From Bog-756 sp963777665 (GTDB lineage Bacteria > Actinomycetota > Acidimicrobiia > Acidimicrobiales > RAAP-2): DNA of 64,000 bases. Of the stretch, positions 9,051 through 16,636 are shown piece after piece (the stretch's first letter is position 1; each line of letters opens with the position of its first letter). The stretch lies in NCBI GenBank assembly GCA_963777665.1, contig CAVZRJ010000004.1, positions 124,001 through 188,000 on the forward strand. The letters run 5' to 3'. The notes beneath the pieces were generated by a model. The model searched no databases and was not told the origin of the DNA. It saw only the letters and a program-made list of their open reading frames with translations. Made by a program: the position numbers and the translations under genes.

Positions 9051-9200
9051 GGGGCGGAAGATCAAGAGCGATGTCACCCATATGATCGATACCTGCTCAA
9101 GTGCATAACGGCTAACGACGATCCACGCTGGGCCACGGCGATTCACGAGGCGGGTCACGCCGTGGCCGCCAACGCAGACGGAGTAGGTCAGCACACTGCT
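9051..9200 (+). pseudogene. fragment of an HExxH metallopeptidase
   Basis: In the frame with codons at 9120, 9123 and so on, the bases encode DDPRWATAIHEAGHAVAA, a textbook HExxH zinc-peptidase helix of the kind found in M41/ImmA-like proteins. The frame opens only after a TGA at 9048-9050 and has no ATG or GTG start before the motif. Downstream it runs antisense into a leftward gene and loses family character. I read it as a remnant or as an exon-like piece of a broken gene. Confidence 0.35.
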
Positions 9201-10319
9201 CTACGTCACTGGCTGATTGACCGATGGGGAAGGATGATCGTCATGACGCCAGAGAGTAATGACGACACCGTCCGAAGCGATCACCCATGTCCAGATGTCA
9301 TCCACCAGCAAGTACATGTCTTCACGGTTGCCGGGTTGCCATTCGCCTCGGACGAGAGTCTCGGACAATGCATGACGAAGCAGAACTTCTGTATCGGCCA
9401 CCTTCCTATCCATCGAGCTCCTGGTGGCGAATGCCTTGACCGCCCGAGGAAGAACGGGGGCCGTGTAGGGATCGAATGTCTGACTGAGCTCGTCAATGGA
9501 CAGCCGTGGCCCACCAGTCAGTCTGTGTCTCTTACCACCGAACCTGGACCGTTTTCCCGAGAACACCTGAGAAGGCAATCGTTCGAAGTGCCGGGTGGTG
9601 TAGTAGGTAATCATCCGTCCATTCGGTGATACGGAAACCCTGAACTTCTCTACTTCGAGTCGGTGAAAACCTGATGCTGTTCGGGAATACTTCCCTCTGA
9701 GCATTGCCTTCCGGGCCACCAGCCTGATCTCGTCAATCGCTGTTGGAGCCGTAACACGATGGTGATTTGCAAAAGCCTTCTGTGTGTTCGTGCTGACCTG
9801 GATGTGATCGGCATCGAACGTCTCGGGCGACAAGTCCGGAAGAGCCCGATCTGCCTCGACGTCACGGTCGGCGAAGCGCTGCTCTGCATCAAAGAAGTCA
9901 AAATCCTCTCTGACGGTGAGAGTTGGTCGTCGGGCCTGGGCCGTACGATTCGAGATGTGGGTCGGTCCGTCTATCGGTTTGGGATCTGGATGGACCGCAA
10001 TGTGCGTTGGGTCACCACAATGCTCGGCGTCAATCGGAATCACCCGATCGCAGTCAGCCCCGGAGAGCTCTCTGCAACGGACCGTTGGGGTGTCTCCCCT
10101 GAAGGTTGGCACTACTCTCCCCTTGAAGGCTGTCGGCATTGCACTGTGGAGGTGAGGCTCGGAGGGGCACGGTTCGCAGTCCGATGTGTGCGACCAGTCC
10201 GACAGAGCTGGCAGCAATGAGGTCACATCGAGAGCATCGACCCGATTCCGGCCAACTTGAGACTTGGCGGACTGTGGTGGGTTCCACTTGGATGGACGAA
10301 CATGTTTGTTTGATGGCAA
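9201..10319 (-). CDS. hypothetical protein, up to 372 aa
   Basis: Long leftward frame. The C-terminal half looks real: FRVSVSPNGRMITYYTTRHF, then DELSQTFDPYTAPVLPRAVK, and the tail DIWTWVIASDGVVITLW read like alternating helices and strands. The first 150 residues are low in structure, so the true start may be well inside, for example near 9708. No family recognised. It converges on the secreted protein gene and on the peptidase fragment. Confidence 0.5.
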   Translation of the reverse strand: MPSNKHVRPSKWNPPQSAKSQVGRNRVDALDVTSLLPALSDWSHTSDCEPCPSEPHLHSAMPTAFKGRVVPTFRGDTPTVRCRELSGADCDRVIPIDAEHCGDPTHIAVHPDPKPIDGPTHISNRTAQARRPTLTVREDFDFFDAEQRFADRDVEADRALPDLSPETFDADHIQVSTNTQKAFANHHRVTAPTAIDEIRLVARKAMLRGKYSRTASGFHRLEVEKFRVSVSPNGRMITYYTTRHFERLPSQVFSGKRSRFGGKRHRLTGGPRLSIDELSQTFDPYTAPVLPRAVKAFATRSSMDRKVADTEVLLRHALSETLVRGEWQPGNREDMYLLVDDIWTWVIASDGVVITLWRHDDHPSPSVNQPVT

Positions 10320-10466
10320 GGCGCAGGAGTTCCAACTCGACCGATGAGCTTGAGGATCTCACCTCTGGTCTCCCCCGGTTCCTCGGTCGATAGAAGCCGG
10401 TGAACAGAGCTCCGATGTTCCGACCCGGTGTTTCTGGCGTAGGTGAGCCAACATGGCATTGTGACA

Positions 10467-10643
10467 ATGAGGAGGCGCTTGTATACCGTCGAGGATCTTG
10501 CAGAGCTTGCCGAAGGTCTCCGTAGGCTTCTCGACGCCATCGAGGACGGTTCGCTGGAAGCTGATGCCGGCACGATCTCTCGCCTCGAAGGGGCGGCGGC
10601 GGCCATCCAGGCCCTCGCCGAAGGTCAGAAACCTCGCATCTGA
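10467..10643 (+). CDS. small helical protein upstream of recombinase
   Basis: 58 residues from ATG 10467 (a GTG at 10443 would add eight). The sequence YTVEDLAELAEGLRRLLDAI then ADAGTISRLEGAAAAIQALAE predicts two or three amphipathic helices. It ends 33 bases before the serine recombinase start, in the same direction. Possibly an accessory or recombination directionality-type protein, but this is position-based inference. Confidence 0.5.
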   Translation: MRRRLYTVEDLAELAEGLRRLLDAIEDGSLEADAGTISRLEGAAAAIQALAEGQKPRI

Positions 10644-10662
10644 TGTACCTATACGGACGTTT

Positions 10663-10671
10663 TGGTATAAT
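10663..10671 (+). promoter_or_regulatory. extended -10 promoter, leaderless start
   Basis: TGGTATAAT is a perfect extended -10 element (TGN + TATAAT). It ends five bases before the recombinase ATG at 10677, so transcription should begin at or within a base or two of the start codon. No Shine-Dalgarno lies between. This implies a leaderless mRNA. Confidence 0.6.
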
Positions 10672-10676
10672 CAGGC

Positions 10677-11363
10677 ATGGCTCAAGCGAAGAAGATCGGC
10701 TCGAAGAAGGCTCGGGACCGAACCGAAGCGGTCATCGGCTACATCCGGGTCTCGACCGACCAGCAGGCAGAGTCGGGAGCCGGGATGGCTGCTCAGCGAT
10801 CCGCCATTCGTCGCCAGTGCGACCAGCACGGCTGGGAACTGGCCGCCATCTACGAGGACAACGGTGCCAGCGCCAAGACCCTGAAGGGACGTCCTGGGCT
10901 GACCGAGGCCTTGAGGTGCTCGCCAAGCGGAGGGGCTTCTGCTCTTGTCGTGGCCAAGCTCGACCGGCTAGCGAGGAGCGTGCATGACTTTGCCGGTCTG
11001 GTGCGGATAGCTGAGCGGGAGGGATGGGGAATCGTGGCGCTCGACCTCGGCGTGGACATGACGACGCCGACGGGTGGCCTCCTGGCCAACGTGACCGCCT
11101 CGGTGGCTGAGTGGGAACGGCGGATCATCAGCCTGCGTACGTCCGAAGCTCTGGCTCAACGGAAGGCGGCTGGGGTCCAACTGGGCAGGCCCCGGAGCTT
11201 GGACCCGGTCATTGCAGACCGCATTCGGTCTCGTCGGGGCCAAGGGGCCACATTGCAGGCCATTGCAGACGAACTGAACGCCGATGCGATTGAAACGCCA
11301 TCAGGACGGGCATGGTCACCCGCCCTGGTGCGCAAGGTGACGCTTCAGGAGCCACGTTCCTAA
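10677..11363 (+). CDS. serine recombinase (resolvase/invertase family)
   Basis: 228 residues. The catalytic domain begins VIGYIRVSTDQQAESG with the nucleophile Ser26, followed by AKLDRLARSVHDF and VAEWERRIISLRTSEAL, the conserved active-site arginines and long E-helix of small serine recombinases. The C-terminal part has LGRPRSLDPVIADRI and an HTH (LQAIADELNADAIETPSGRAW) resembling the Recombinase-type tail. It cuts and rejoins DNA through a covalent phosphoserine. An N-terminal basic tail of 18 residues precedes the fold. It marks this region as mobile. Confidence 0.9.
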   Translation: MAQAKKIGSKKARDRTEAVIGYIRVSTDQQAESGAGMAAQRSAIRRQCDQHGWELAAIYEDNGASAKTLKGRPGLTEALRCSPSGGASALVVAKLDRLARSVHDFAGLVRIAEREGWGIVALDLGVDMTTPTGGLLANVTASVAEWERRIISLRTSEALAQRKAAGVQLGRPRSLDPVIADRIRSRRGQGATLQAIADELNADAIETPSGRAWSPALVRKVTLQEPRS

Positions 11364-11422
11364 GCGATGAGCTAGCACCCAGCGCACTGTCTACGAGCGA
11401 GGGCCGTGATCTCGCCACCACT

Positions 11423-11737
11423 TTACGACTGAGCTTGGGGACCGGTTGCAGCAACCCGAATCGTTTTGAACATGGCATCGATCTTGGCGTCACTTGCACC
11501 AGCAACTGGTTTGCCTAGCTCGATGAATGAGATCGATGCCTGGCTCAGCCCGGATTTCGCCGCAAGCTCTTCCTGCGTCAGACCAGCCCGGTTGCGTGCA
11601 GCCGAGACGACCATGCCAACAGAGAAGGCGGCGACTTTCAGAGCATCAACAGAACGCTCTTTAGCGATTGGTACCCGTGGTGGATTCGGTCCCGGTCTCG
11701 GCACGAACCCCCAATATAGACGATGGCCCACCGCCAC
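11423..11737 (-). CDS. XRE-family helix-turn-helix regulator
   Basis: 104 residues. After a Pro-rich N-terminus, GMVVSAARNRAGLTQEELAA followed by KSGLSQASISFIELGK is a clear lambda-repressor-like HTH with the TQEELA turn and QASIS recognition helix. The tail KIDAMFKTIRVAA is shorter than in the regulator at 5597. It converges with the recombinase gene at a gap of 59 bases and may be part of the same mobile unit. Confidence 0.75.
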   Translation of the reverse strand: MAVGHRLYWGFVPRPGPNPPRVPIAKERSVDALKVAAFSVGMVVSAARNRAGLTQEELAAKSGLSQASISFIELGKPVAGASDAKIDAMFKTIRVAATGPQAQS

Positions 11738-11809
11738 CTCTGGCAGCCGACGTGACTTTCGAAGACCGACCAGGCGGCTTCGAGGTCTGGTTCAGTGAGC
11801 GGATCGCTC

Positions 11810-11992
11810 ATGATCGATCATGACGATCTGGTGGAGGCATCGATACGGTGGCTCGAAGCCCAGCCTGGTGTTGAGAGCTTGCTCTACGAGGACCCTGTTG
11901 TGCTGATTGTGGACGGTCGGTGGGATGACGACCTCAGGAGCGAAATCAGGGCCTGGTGGAACGAGCACCTCGATGGGATCGACATCGCCTAG
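11810..11992 (+). CDS. small acidic protein, 60 aa
   Basis: From ATG 11810 (a GTG lies five codons upstream). The product is acidic, with a helix-strand-helix look: DLVEASIRWLEAQPGVESLL, DPVVLIVDGRW, then SEIRAWWNEHLDG. It has normal codon bias and no known domain. Too short to assign a role. Confidence 0.45.
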   Translation: MIDHDDLVEASIRWLEAQPGVESLLYEDPVVLIVDGRWDDDLRSEIRAWWNEHLDGIDIA

Positions 11993-12041
11993 TTCTGTTT
12001 GGGTCCATGCTGATTTGTCAGCAGGCACGTATCGTTGTTCC

Positions 12042-12203
12042 ATGGACTATGCGAGGGACTGGGACAAGCTCGCCCGGAATGCACGCAAGAAGCTCGAAGA
12101 CGAAGCCCATCATCAGCACTCTCCGAAGTCTGCTCGGCTCAAGCGGAAGCCGAAGAGCAAGGCGGAGGATCAAATGGAAACTGATTCAAAGCTGGAGTCC
12201 TGA
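12042..12203 (+). CDS. small basic protein, 53 aa
   Basis: ATG 12042 to TGA 12201-12203. The product MDYARDWDKLARNARKKLED is followed by a histidine/lysine-rich tail (SARLKRKPKSKAED). Highly charged and probably disordered or nucleic-acid binding. It starts 49 bases after the previous small gene in the same direction. Weak support: open frame and composition only. Confidence 0.4.
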   Translation: MDYARDWDKLARNARKKLEDEAHHQHSPKSARLKRKPKSKAEDQMETDSKLES

Positions 12204-12393
12204 CGGCTCGGCTCACTTCGCAGGCTGAGGCATCGAGAATCGGTAGGGGCACCTCCTGGGGGACGTGGAGCACAGGGGCCAAGAGCGGTGCGAAGCGGGG
12301 ATACGGGACCGGCAGGGATTCCAAGCGAAGCAAAGGGTCGATGGGTCCGTCGCCCGAGCAGACCATCGTCAAGGCTGAGAGAGGAACGATCTG

Positions 12394-12963
12394 ATGGTTG
12401 ACGGAAGTGAACCAACAGGCGAACCTGTTGCATTCGGCAACGGCGATGTTCCCAATAAGCAACGTTCGGGCGTCAGCGGTCGGACCATCATTGTGGTGAC
12501 GCTCATTGTGGCGGTGGCGGCAGTAGCGATCACGGCCATCATCACGCACTCGAACTCATCGAAGACCCTCGCCGTTTCTACAACTACTTCTTCGACAACG
12601 CACCTATCGACCACGACCGTTAGTCCGACGACCACGGTACCGCCGACCACGACCACGATGTCCACCCCTGCACCCGTTAGCATCTCGACCTACAGCACGG
12701 GCCTTCCAGAGTCGTCCGGAGAGTCCACGTACGACTTATTGACGGGTACCTGTCAAACCTTTGCCGTTTCGTACCAGCCGGACTACCAGGGTGCGACGGG
12801 ACCACCTCAGGTCACGACAGTTGGCGCTGCCCAAGTCGTTCAGATCGGAACATCGACCATTGTCCCTCCCCCCCTGCCTGGAGGAGTTCCGGCGCCTAAC
12901 GGAGATCAAGCGGGCATTCTCAGGAACGATCATGTCCAGGTTGTGAGCTACCGCTGCGGGTAG
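12394..12963 (+). CDS. membrane-anchored protein with Thr-rich linker
   Basis: 189 residues, GAGAGGAACGATCTG before ATG 12394. A 28-residue cytoplasmic N-terminus precedes one membrane helix (about 31-50, TIIVVTLIVAVAAVAITAII), then a Ser/Thr linker of about 35 residues and a C-terminal domain of about 95 residues with two cysteines (TGTCQTF and SYRCG). Same overall design as the proteins at 6038 and 7320 but no sequence sharing. Role unknown. Confidence 0.65.
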   Translation: MVDGSEPTGEPVAFGNGDVPNKQRSGVSGRTIIVVTLIVAVAAVAITAIITHSNSSKTLAVSTTTSSTTHLSTTTVSPTTTVPPTTTTMSTPAPVSISTYSTGLPESSGESTYDLLTGTCQTFAVSYQPDYQGATGPPQVTTVGAAQVVQIGTSTIVPPPLPGGVPAPNGDQAGILRNDHVQVVSYRCG

Positions 12964-13135
12964 CACTCGTCCTGGATTGGGCACCGGTGATCCGCTGGCA
13001 GCACAGCTAGCCAGTTGCCTACGCCAGGCAGCACAGTCACAAACGGTCGATTCTGCGAGCGGTTACCCCACGGTTCCTCAGCCCGATCTGCCCTGCCTGA
13101 GGGTCATCGCAGAACTGATCTCACAATCAGCCTCT

Positions 13136-13163
13136 CAATACTTGTCGTGTGCCACGAGTATTG
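13136..13163. promoter_or_regulatory. 28-bp dyad, putative resolvase crossover site
   Basis: The outer arms CAATACT and AGTATTG are perfect inverted repeats and inner CGTG/CACG extend them. Total length is 28 bp and the dyad ends 13 bases before the resolvase ATG. Tn3-type res subsite I is also a 28-bp imperfect dyad next to tnpR, so this is the expected binding and crossover site. It also overlaps the likely promoter, allowing autorepression. Confidence 0.55.
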
Positions 13164-13176
13164 ATAACGTTCCCCT

Positions 13177-13746
13177 ATGGCGCAGACACGGATCGGTTAT
13201 GCAAGGGTCAGCACCGAGGATCAGGATGCTTCCCTTCAGGTAGATGCGCTGAAGCAGGCGGGGTGCCTGAAGGTGTTCACCGACCACGCCTCCGGCAGCA
13301 AAGCGAGCAGACCGGAACTGGACAGGATGCTCGACCAACTTCGACCCGGCGATGTTGTCGTGGTTTGGAGGCTGGACCGGCTGGGGCGCTCCCTCAAAAA
13401 TCTGATCGAGCTTGTGGAGGACCTGGCTTGCCGGGGAGTGGGCTTCCGCAGTCTGAGCGAGTCCATCGACACCACCACGGCAAACGGTCGTCTCTTCTTC
13501 TCCATTATGGGGGCACTCGCCGAGTTCGAGAGGGACCTCATTCGTGAACGAACCCATGCGGGCCTCGCCGCAGCCCGTGCCCGTGGTCGAGTGGGTGGCC
13601 GCCCTTCTGTGATGAACGCCAAGAAGATTGACAAGGCGAGGAAACTCTACGACTCCGGGCAGCACACGGTGGCCGAGATCGCTGAGATGCTGGATGTCAG
13701 CGTGGCCACCATCTATCGCCACCTGAACTCGGGCAAGGCCGCCTAG
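13177..13746 (+). CDS. Tn3-type serine resolvase
   Basis: 189 residues. QTRIGYARVSTEDQDASLQV places the catalytic serine at position 12. VVWRLDRLGRSLKNLIELVE, RLFFSIMGALAEFERDLIRE and the hinge LAAARARGRVGGRPS follow in the order of TnpR/DNA invertases. The C-terminus is an HTH (TVAEIAEMLDVSVATIYRHL). It resolves cointegrates or inverts DNA at dyad sites. No transposase or terminal repeats of a Tn3 element are visible next to it, so it may serve a genomic island or be a remnant. Confidence 0.92.
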   Translation: MAQTRIGYARVSTEDQDASLQVDALKQAGCLKVFTDHASGSKASRPELDRMLDQLRPGDVVVVWRLDRLGRSLKNLIELVEDLACRGVGFRSLSESIDTTTANGRLFFSIMGALAEFERDLIRERTHAGLAAARARGRVGGRPSVMNAKKIDKARKLYDSGQHTVAEIAEMLDVSVATIYRHLNSGKAA

Positions 13747-13762
13747 CTGGGCCACTTGGCCC

Positions 13763-13840
13763 ATGGTGAAACCATCCGCCAAGACGCTCGGGGTAAGCCG
13801 CAAGACCGTCTACCGGCACCGCAGCCAATCATCGCCCTAG
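13763..13840 (+). pseudogene. extra HTH fragment after the resolvase
   Basis: ATG 13763 to TAG 13838-13840 encodes 25 residues including AKTLGVSRKTVYRHRSQ, a recognition helix like that of resolvases. It lies 16 bases after the resolvase stop. I take it as the 3' remnant of a second recombinase gene. It ends exactly where the converging ATPase gene ends. Confidence 0.3.
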
Positions 13841-16636
13841 TCAGAGTTCCTCCTGAATCTCCGCCTGCAGTCCGAGCTGGTTGAGACCCTCTCTGACAAC
13901 CAGGTCAAGTTCCCGGCGAGGCAGACCGTCAGGCTTGGTGGCCAGAATCTCAAAGGTTGTCGTCACTTCGGCACCCTTCGCTGCGAGAGGGAACAAGGCC
14001 ACCTTGATTACGTCACGAACCTTGTCAGCGGGCACATCCCTTACGGTGATCAGAACTGAGGTGGGGTCAACCCGTTTGCCGGTTTCCGGTGTAACGATCC
14101 CTTCTGAGTTGCTGCCCGCTTGCGGCTCGCTGGGCGTAATGGCGGGACTGGGTCCGGGAGCCACCGCATGTGACACCAGACCCCGCTCGGCTAGGAGCGT
14201 TTCAATCGCCGAGGCTCGAACCAGCCACGTGCCGGGCTGGAACTGGATTTCCCCGGGGTCAACATGCTCCCCATACCTCAAAATGGCGTCTGATGCGGTC
14301 CAGTTCGATCCGGAGGCCAGACCAAAGATCCGGCCTTCTACTCCTGCCACGAGGCAACGTCGGAGGACATCCGGACTGCCGAGACGAGGCAGGCGAGGAA
14401 GTCGGTAGAAGAACGCCAGTAGCCGGTCAATCTCCACCGCATCGTCATCGTCCGCCATGATGTGGAAACGGCCTGAAAGCAGGGCGGCTGGAGAGAGTGA
14501 CCCATCGAGAAGTCTGTCGTTGGCAATCAGGTAGTCCTTTACCCGCAAGGGCACCGTGTCGGTGATCCTTGCGGGTCCTAAGTCAACGAACTGAAGTTCC
14601 ATCCCGCCATTGCCGTCACCGCTAAGCAGAATCAGATGGCGGTAAGCCATAACGATCTGCTGAGGGAGCCGTTCTTCGCTCTCGGTGAGTCGTTGGCTGA
14701 GCTGCTCCCGCTGCTCCTTGTTGAATCGTTCTAGGCGACGGCGGTCGTGGTTGATGTCCCGCATCGCCGCAAGAGTCCGAGCCGTTTGCCGAGCCTTGCT
14801 TAGCGCCGACGAGTCAGCGGCAACCACGCATACAGCGCTCTTGTTGGTGCGAGCAGTGGATCCCCTTGTGGTGATGACCTGTTCGGCGATCGAAGACGTC
14901 TCAGCCGTGAGTTCAGAGCCGAATGTATGGGCAGCGTCCAGTAGCCCGATAGCGAGGCGTTGCTCGTCTTGGACGTCGGTCCCAGTGGATACCCCAACCT
15001 CTACCCGGAACGGGTTCAGTTGCGGAGCTGCGGTTCTTGAGGCTTCACGAAGGAGTTCGCCGATTCGACTTTCCTCAATCGCACCCTCTCGCTCGATGAT
15101 CACTTTGTTCAGGTTCGGCTCGGTGGTGAAACGGTAGCGCCCGCCCTCGTAGCGCATGTACCAGAGTTGCTGAGCTAAGGCATCACGCACGTCTTCGATG
15201 ACACCCCGGGAGATTCCTGGCCGAGCTACACCGAGGAACATCTGGGACACCGATGCACCCACCACCTTGTCCGGTCCGAAGGAGTCCAAAAACGCCGTAG
15301 TGGCCAGACCCACCCCAAGATGGTTGCGCTCCACTTCACCGCCTCTACGCTTGTCCTCCTGAGGCGCCTTCGAGTCGGCACGAATGATGTCAGAGTTGAG
15401 CGCTGACTTGAAGGACTCACCGGCAAATCTGAGCACCTCGGCACGGACGCCCGAGTCATCGAGCGGAACGTCACCTGGGCAAATCAAGGTCGCCTCGGAG
15501 TGCCTCTGGGCTAGTCCTTTGACGGTGTGCGCCAGGGCACGAAGCGCTCCCCTGGTCCTCTGGAACCCAGAAAGTGAACCCCAGCGGTTCGTAAGAATGT
15601 CAATGAGTTCCGGGTGGAAGGGATAAGCCGCCTCGATCCGGTCCCGGTATCCCGCATCACGGTACGAGGCTGGCACGGCATCGCCGATCTGCTCGTAGTA
15701 AGCCCCATACTCATCCGCCGCCTTCCGCCGTTGCTGCTGGGTGCCAACCGTCTCAAAAAGACGGGTTTGGAGAATCGGGAAGATGTCATCTCCCTCAACA
15801 GGCGTGACGATATTTTCGGTTCGGCCAACAACCAGGGAGAGTCGGTCCTGCATTTCCTGACCAGCGACGGTGGCGTAGTCCTCAGTCCGAGAAGATGTCA
15901 GCGTCGCAATCACCATTGCGCCGCTGACATTGGAGGCAGCAGTGCACAGCTCCTTGATGGCAGTCAGAGTCGTTGCAGCCAAACTTCCGTCCACAGCTTT
16001 CACTTCCAGGACCTTGTTGAGATATTCGAGCGTCTCATCCAACAGGATTAGGCAAGGCGTGGCAGCGTCAAGAAGTTCCACTAACTGAAGTGTCGAGGTG
16101 GCGAGAAGTCCTTCGTCCTGTACCCGGACCTTCTCGTAGAACTCTCTGCCACCGAGCTTCCATGCGAAGTGCCCAAGCCACGTGTGGATAACTACACCGT
16201 CTTCGACCTCCATCGGGTCCGCACGCATAGCGGAACCGTCCAATACGGCAATCTTGGCCTTCGGCAGCTTGTGGATCTTGAGATGCTCGACTAGATCTCT
16301 GGCCAGGGCGGTATCGGCGATCTTCTCGGGAGCGCCGAAGCAGTGGAAAGCAGTGAGAAGCGTGTGGGTCTTTCCTCCGCCGAACTCAGTTTGCAGGCGG
16401 ATGACCCCCGGAGCGGTGTCGTCACCGTTCAGGCGGTTGCCAACTTCTACCATTGAAGACTCAAGGCTCTTCGTGAGGTAAGTCTTCGAAGCGAATACTT
16501 GCGGATCTCTGTAATCGATTGGACCACGGCCCTCTGCCACCAGCCCCAGATCGGCGGCAAAGAGCGATTCGTCGAAAGAACCGTCGGCGATGTCCCTGTG
16601 AGGAACGGCAACTTCAAGCCATGGTCGCATCGTCAT
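13841..16636 (-). CDS. DUF499-type AAA+ ATPase of a putative defence operon
   Basis: 931 residues. The head RPWLEVAVPHRDIADGSF, then DYRDPQVFASKTYLT and the P-loop TEFGGGKTHTLL (GGGKTH at 86-91), with Walker B CLILLDE near 195, match the DUF499/COG1483 ATPases that accompany DUF1156 DNA methylases. It lacks a signal or membrane segment. The C-terminal 100 residues carry a small beta-rich domain (SVLITVRDVPADKVRDVI). Its ATG overlaps the methylase stop in ATGA (16633-16636), so it is the third gene of the operon and translationally coupled. Unlike its two partners it is intact over 2.8 kb. ATP-driven remodelling at foreign DNA is the likely role (inference). Confidence 0.8.
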   Translation of the reverse strand: MTMRPWLEVAVPHRDIADGSFDESLFAADLGLVAEGRGPIDYRDPQVFASKTYLTKSLESSMVEVGNRLNGDDTAPGVIRLQTEFGGGKTHTLLTAFHCFGAPEKIADTALARDLVEHLKIHKLPKAKIAVLDGSAMRADPMEVEDGVVIHTWLGHFAWKLGGREFYEKVRVQDEGLLATSTLQLVELLDAATPCLILLDETLEYLNKVLEVKAVDGSLAATTLTAIKELCTAASNVSGAMVIATLTSSRTEDYATVAGQEMQDRLSLVVGRTENIVTPVEGDDIFPILQTRLFETVGTQQQRRKAADEYGAYYEQIGDAVPASYRDAGYRDRIEAAYPFHPELIDILTNRWGSLSGFQRTRGALRALAHTVKGLAQRHSEATLICPGDVPLDDSGVRAEVLRFAGESFKSALNSDIIRADSKAPQEDKRRGGEVERNHLGVGLATTAFLDSFGPDKVVGASVSQMFLGVARPGISRGVIEDVRDALAQQLWYMRYEGGRYRFTTEPNLNKVIIEREGAIEESRIGELLREASRTAAPQLNPFRVEVGVSTGTDVQDEQRLAIGLLDAAHTFGSELTAETSSIAEQVITTRGSTARTNKSAVCVVAADSSALSKARQTARTLAAMRDINHDRRRLERFNKEQREQLSQRLTESEERLPQQIVMAYRHLILLSGDGNGGMELQFVDLGPARITDTVPLRVKDYLIANDRLLDGSLSPAALLSGRFHIMADDDDAVEIDRLLAFFYRLPRLPRLGSPDVLRRCLVAGVEGRIFGLASGSNWTASDAILRYGEHVDPGEIQFQPGTWLVRASAIETLLAERGLVSHAVAPGPSPAITPSEPQAGSNSEGIVTPETGKRVDPTSVLITVRDVPADKVRDVIKVALFPLAAKGAEVTTTFEILATKPDGLPRRELDLVVREGLNQLGLQAEIQEEL

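Noticed and set aside
9162..9629. Continuation of the HEAGHAVA frame as a 155-residue gene
   Set aside because: After about base 9200 the sequence is antisense to a better-supported leftward gene and shows no peptidase features.
10677..13746. A single Tn3-family transposon bounded by the two serine recombinases
   Set aside because: No transposase, no terminal inverted repeats, and the two recombinases belong to different subtypes.
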